Origin: a bacterium
Lineage (GTDB): Bacteria; Caldisericota; Caldisericia; B22-G15
Reading direction: 5' to 3'
DNA length: 6,939 bases
NCBI GenBank assembly: GCA_012517755.1
Contig: JAAYUH010000219.1
Location: forward strand, 1 to 6,939
Shown: positions 5,875-6,939 of the stretch, one piece after another
Layout of the letters: every line of letters starts with the position of its first letter
Position numbering within the stretch: position 1 is the first letter of the stretch
Translations under genes and position numbers: made by a program
Notes under the pieces: generated by a model
What the model was told of the DNA's origin: nothing
Databases searched by the model: none
What the model saw: only the letters and a program-made list of their open reading frames with translations

Positions 5875-6939
5875 ATGAAAAAAGGATTAATTCTTGCTGC
5901 TGGAGTTGGTAAAAGAATGAAATCCAATACTCCAAAGGTTTTACATAAAATTTTTGGAATACCTATTTTATCTTTTATTATAAAAACTTTAAAAGAAACT
6001 GAGTTAGATGAAATTTATACAATAATAAGTGACAATTTAGATCTCTTTAATGATGAAATAAGAGATAATTCTATAAAATTTATTGTACAAAAAACTCCTT
6101 TAGGAACTGCTGATGCTGTAAAATGTGCTCTTAGTGAAATTGATGAAGAAGATGAAATTTTAGTTTTACCAGGAGATACTCCCTTAATAAAAAAAGAAAC
6201 AATAATAAAAATGTTTGAAAAATTTGAAAAGTCAAATTTAGATTTATTATTGTTAACCTCCTATCTTGAAAATCCTTCACCTTATGGAAGAGTAATTAGA
6301 AAAAATAGTAAGATTTTTGAAATTAAGGAAGATAGAGATTTATCAAATGATGAAAAATCAATAAAAGAGATAAACACAAGCGTCTATATTTTTAAAGGAA
6401 AAATTCTAAAAAAATATTTACCAAAGATTGACAATAATAATGCACAAAATGAGTATTATTTAACAGATATTGTAAAAATCATAAATCAAGATGGCGGAAA
6501 AATTGATTCAGATTCAGTTGATTTTGAAGAGATAATTGGAATAAATACAAGAAAGGATTTATCAAATGTTTTCAAAATTATAAATCAAAGGAAAATAGAT
6601 GAACTTATGGAAAATGGAGTGACTATTTTTGATCCTAACTCAACCTATCTCTCTCCTATAGTTAACATTAAAAAAGATACAGAGATTTTTCCAGGAGTCT
6701 ATGTTGAAGGTGAAGTTTATATTGGAGAAAATTGTAAAATTGGGCCTTTTGTTAAAATTTCTGCGTTAGATGAAGTTATCATAGTTGAAGATAATGTAAA
6801 AATAGGACCATTCGCAAGTATAAGAGATGGAACAAAGTTAAAAAAAGGGTCTAAAGCAAAAACTTTTGTTGAAATAAAAAAATCAACTATTGGTGAAAAT
6901 AGTGCTGTACCTCATTTATCTTATATAGGAGATGCAACA
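5875..6939 (+). CDS. glmU: Bifunctional UDP-GlcNAc pyrophosphorylase / glucosamine-1-phosphate acetyltransferase GlmU, 3' end cut by window
   Basis: The first 355 codons of a protein usually near 450 residues are open to the window edge. GlmU acetylates glucosamine-1-phosphate and then joins it to UTP, giving UDP-GlcNAc for peptidoglycan and surface glycans in the cytoplasm. The uridyltransferase domain shows LILAAGVGKRM (5-15), PKVLHK with Lys21, QKTPLGTADAV (72-82), PGDTPLI with the metal-binding Asp101, YGRVIR, EINTSVYIF (165-173), NAQNEYYLTDIV (189-200) and Asn224. The left-handed beta-helix acetyltransferase domain begins near 255, with Arg317, Lys335-Lys336 and the catalytic-type His347 in VPHLSYIGDA. 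The nucleotide loop has GKR where E. coli has GTR, a minor difference. ATG at 5875 gives the conserved N-terminus; a weak AAAAGGG lies just upstream at 5866-5872. The gene starts 40 bases after the reductase and has no clear promoter of its own. Confidence 0.95.
   Translation, partial: MKKGLILAAGVGKRMKSNTPKVLHKIFGIPILSFIIKTLKETELDEIYTIISDNLDLFNDEIRDNSIKFIVQKTPLGTADAVKCALSEIDEEDEILVLPGDTPLIKKETIIKMFEKFEKSNLDLLLLTSYLENPSPYGRVIRKNSKIFEIKEDRDLSNDEKSIKEINTSVYIFKGKILKKYLPKIDNNNAQNEYYLTDIVKIINQDGGKIDSDSVDFEEIIGINTRKDLSNVFKIINQRKIDELMENGVTIFDPNSTYLSPIVNIKKDTEIFPGVYVEGEVYIGENCKIGPFVKISALDEVIIVEDNVKIGPFASIRDGTKLKKGSKAKTFVEIKKSTIGENSAVPHLSYIGDAT

Overview
The window is 6.9 kb of very AT-rich bacterial DNA. 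All complete genes lie on the + strand, are closely spaced, and end in TAA. A lipoprotein signal peptide, strong GGAGG ribosome binding sites and a peptidoglycan-precursor enzyme (GlmU) indicate a bacterium with a cell wall. I cannot name the lineage. The base composition and oligopeptide-type transporter would suit an AT-rich anaerobic or uncultured lineage, but this is only an impression.

Layout. Positions 1-222 hold a short interspersed-repeat array made of ~28-base units with the core ATTCCC-N8-GGGAAT, with no credible gene. Positions 223-351 carry a good promoter, an inverted repeat over its -10 region, a very strong but oddly placed Shine-Dalgarno sequence, and the true ribosome binding site of the first gene. 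Positions 352-3871 encode three parts of a family-5 (Dpp/Opp-type) peptide ABC importer: a lipoprotein binding protein and two membrane permeases. A strong intrinsic terminator separates the binding protein from the permeases. No ATPase gene is present. Next come a small metallo-beta-lactamase-fold hydrolase (3907-4542), a hairpin (4544-4576), and a saccharopine dehydrogenase-like reductase (4602-5834) interrupted by one in-frame TAA. The window ends inside glmU (5875 to the edge).

How the genes work together. The binding protein should capture peptides or similar solutes outside the membrane and pass them to the two-permease channel. The terminator probably makes the binding protein more abundant than the permeases. 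The hydrolase may be co-transcribed with the permeases. The reductase and glmU look like separate metabolic genes that happen to be adjacent.

No convincing new multi-gene system was found. The points most worth a second look are the in-frame stop in an otherwise intact reductase, the dRS3-like repeat array with a ~79-base higher-order period, and the perfect palindromic terminator immediately before a permease gene that lacks a ribosome binding site.
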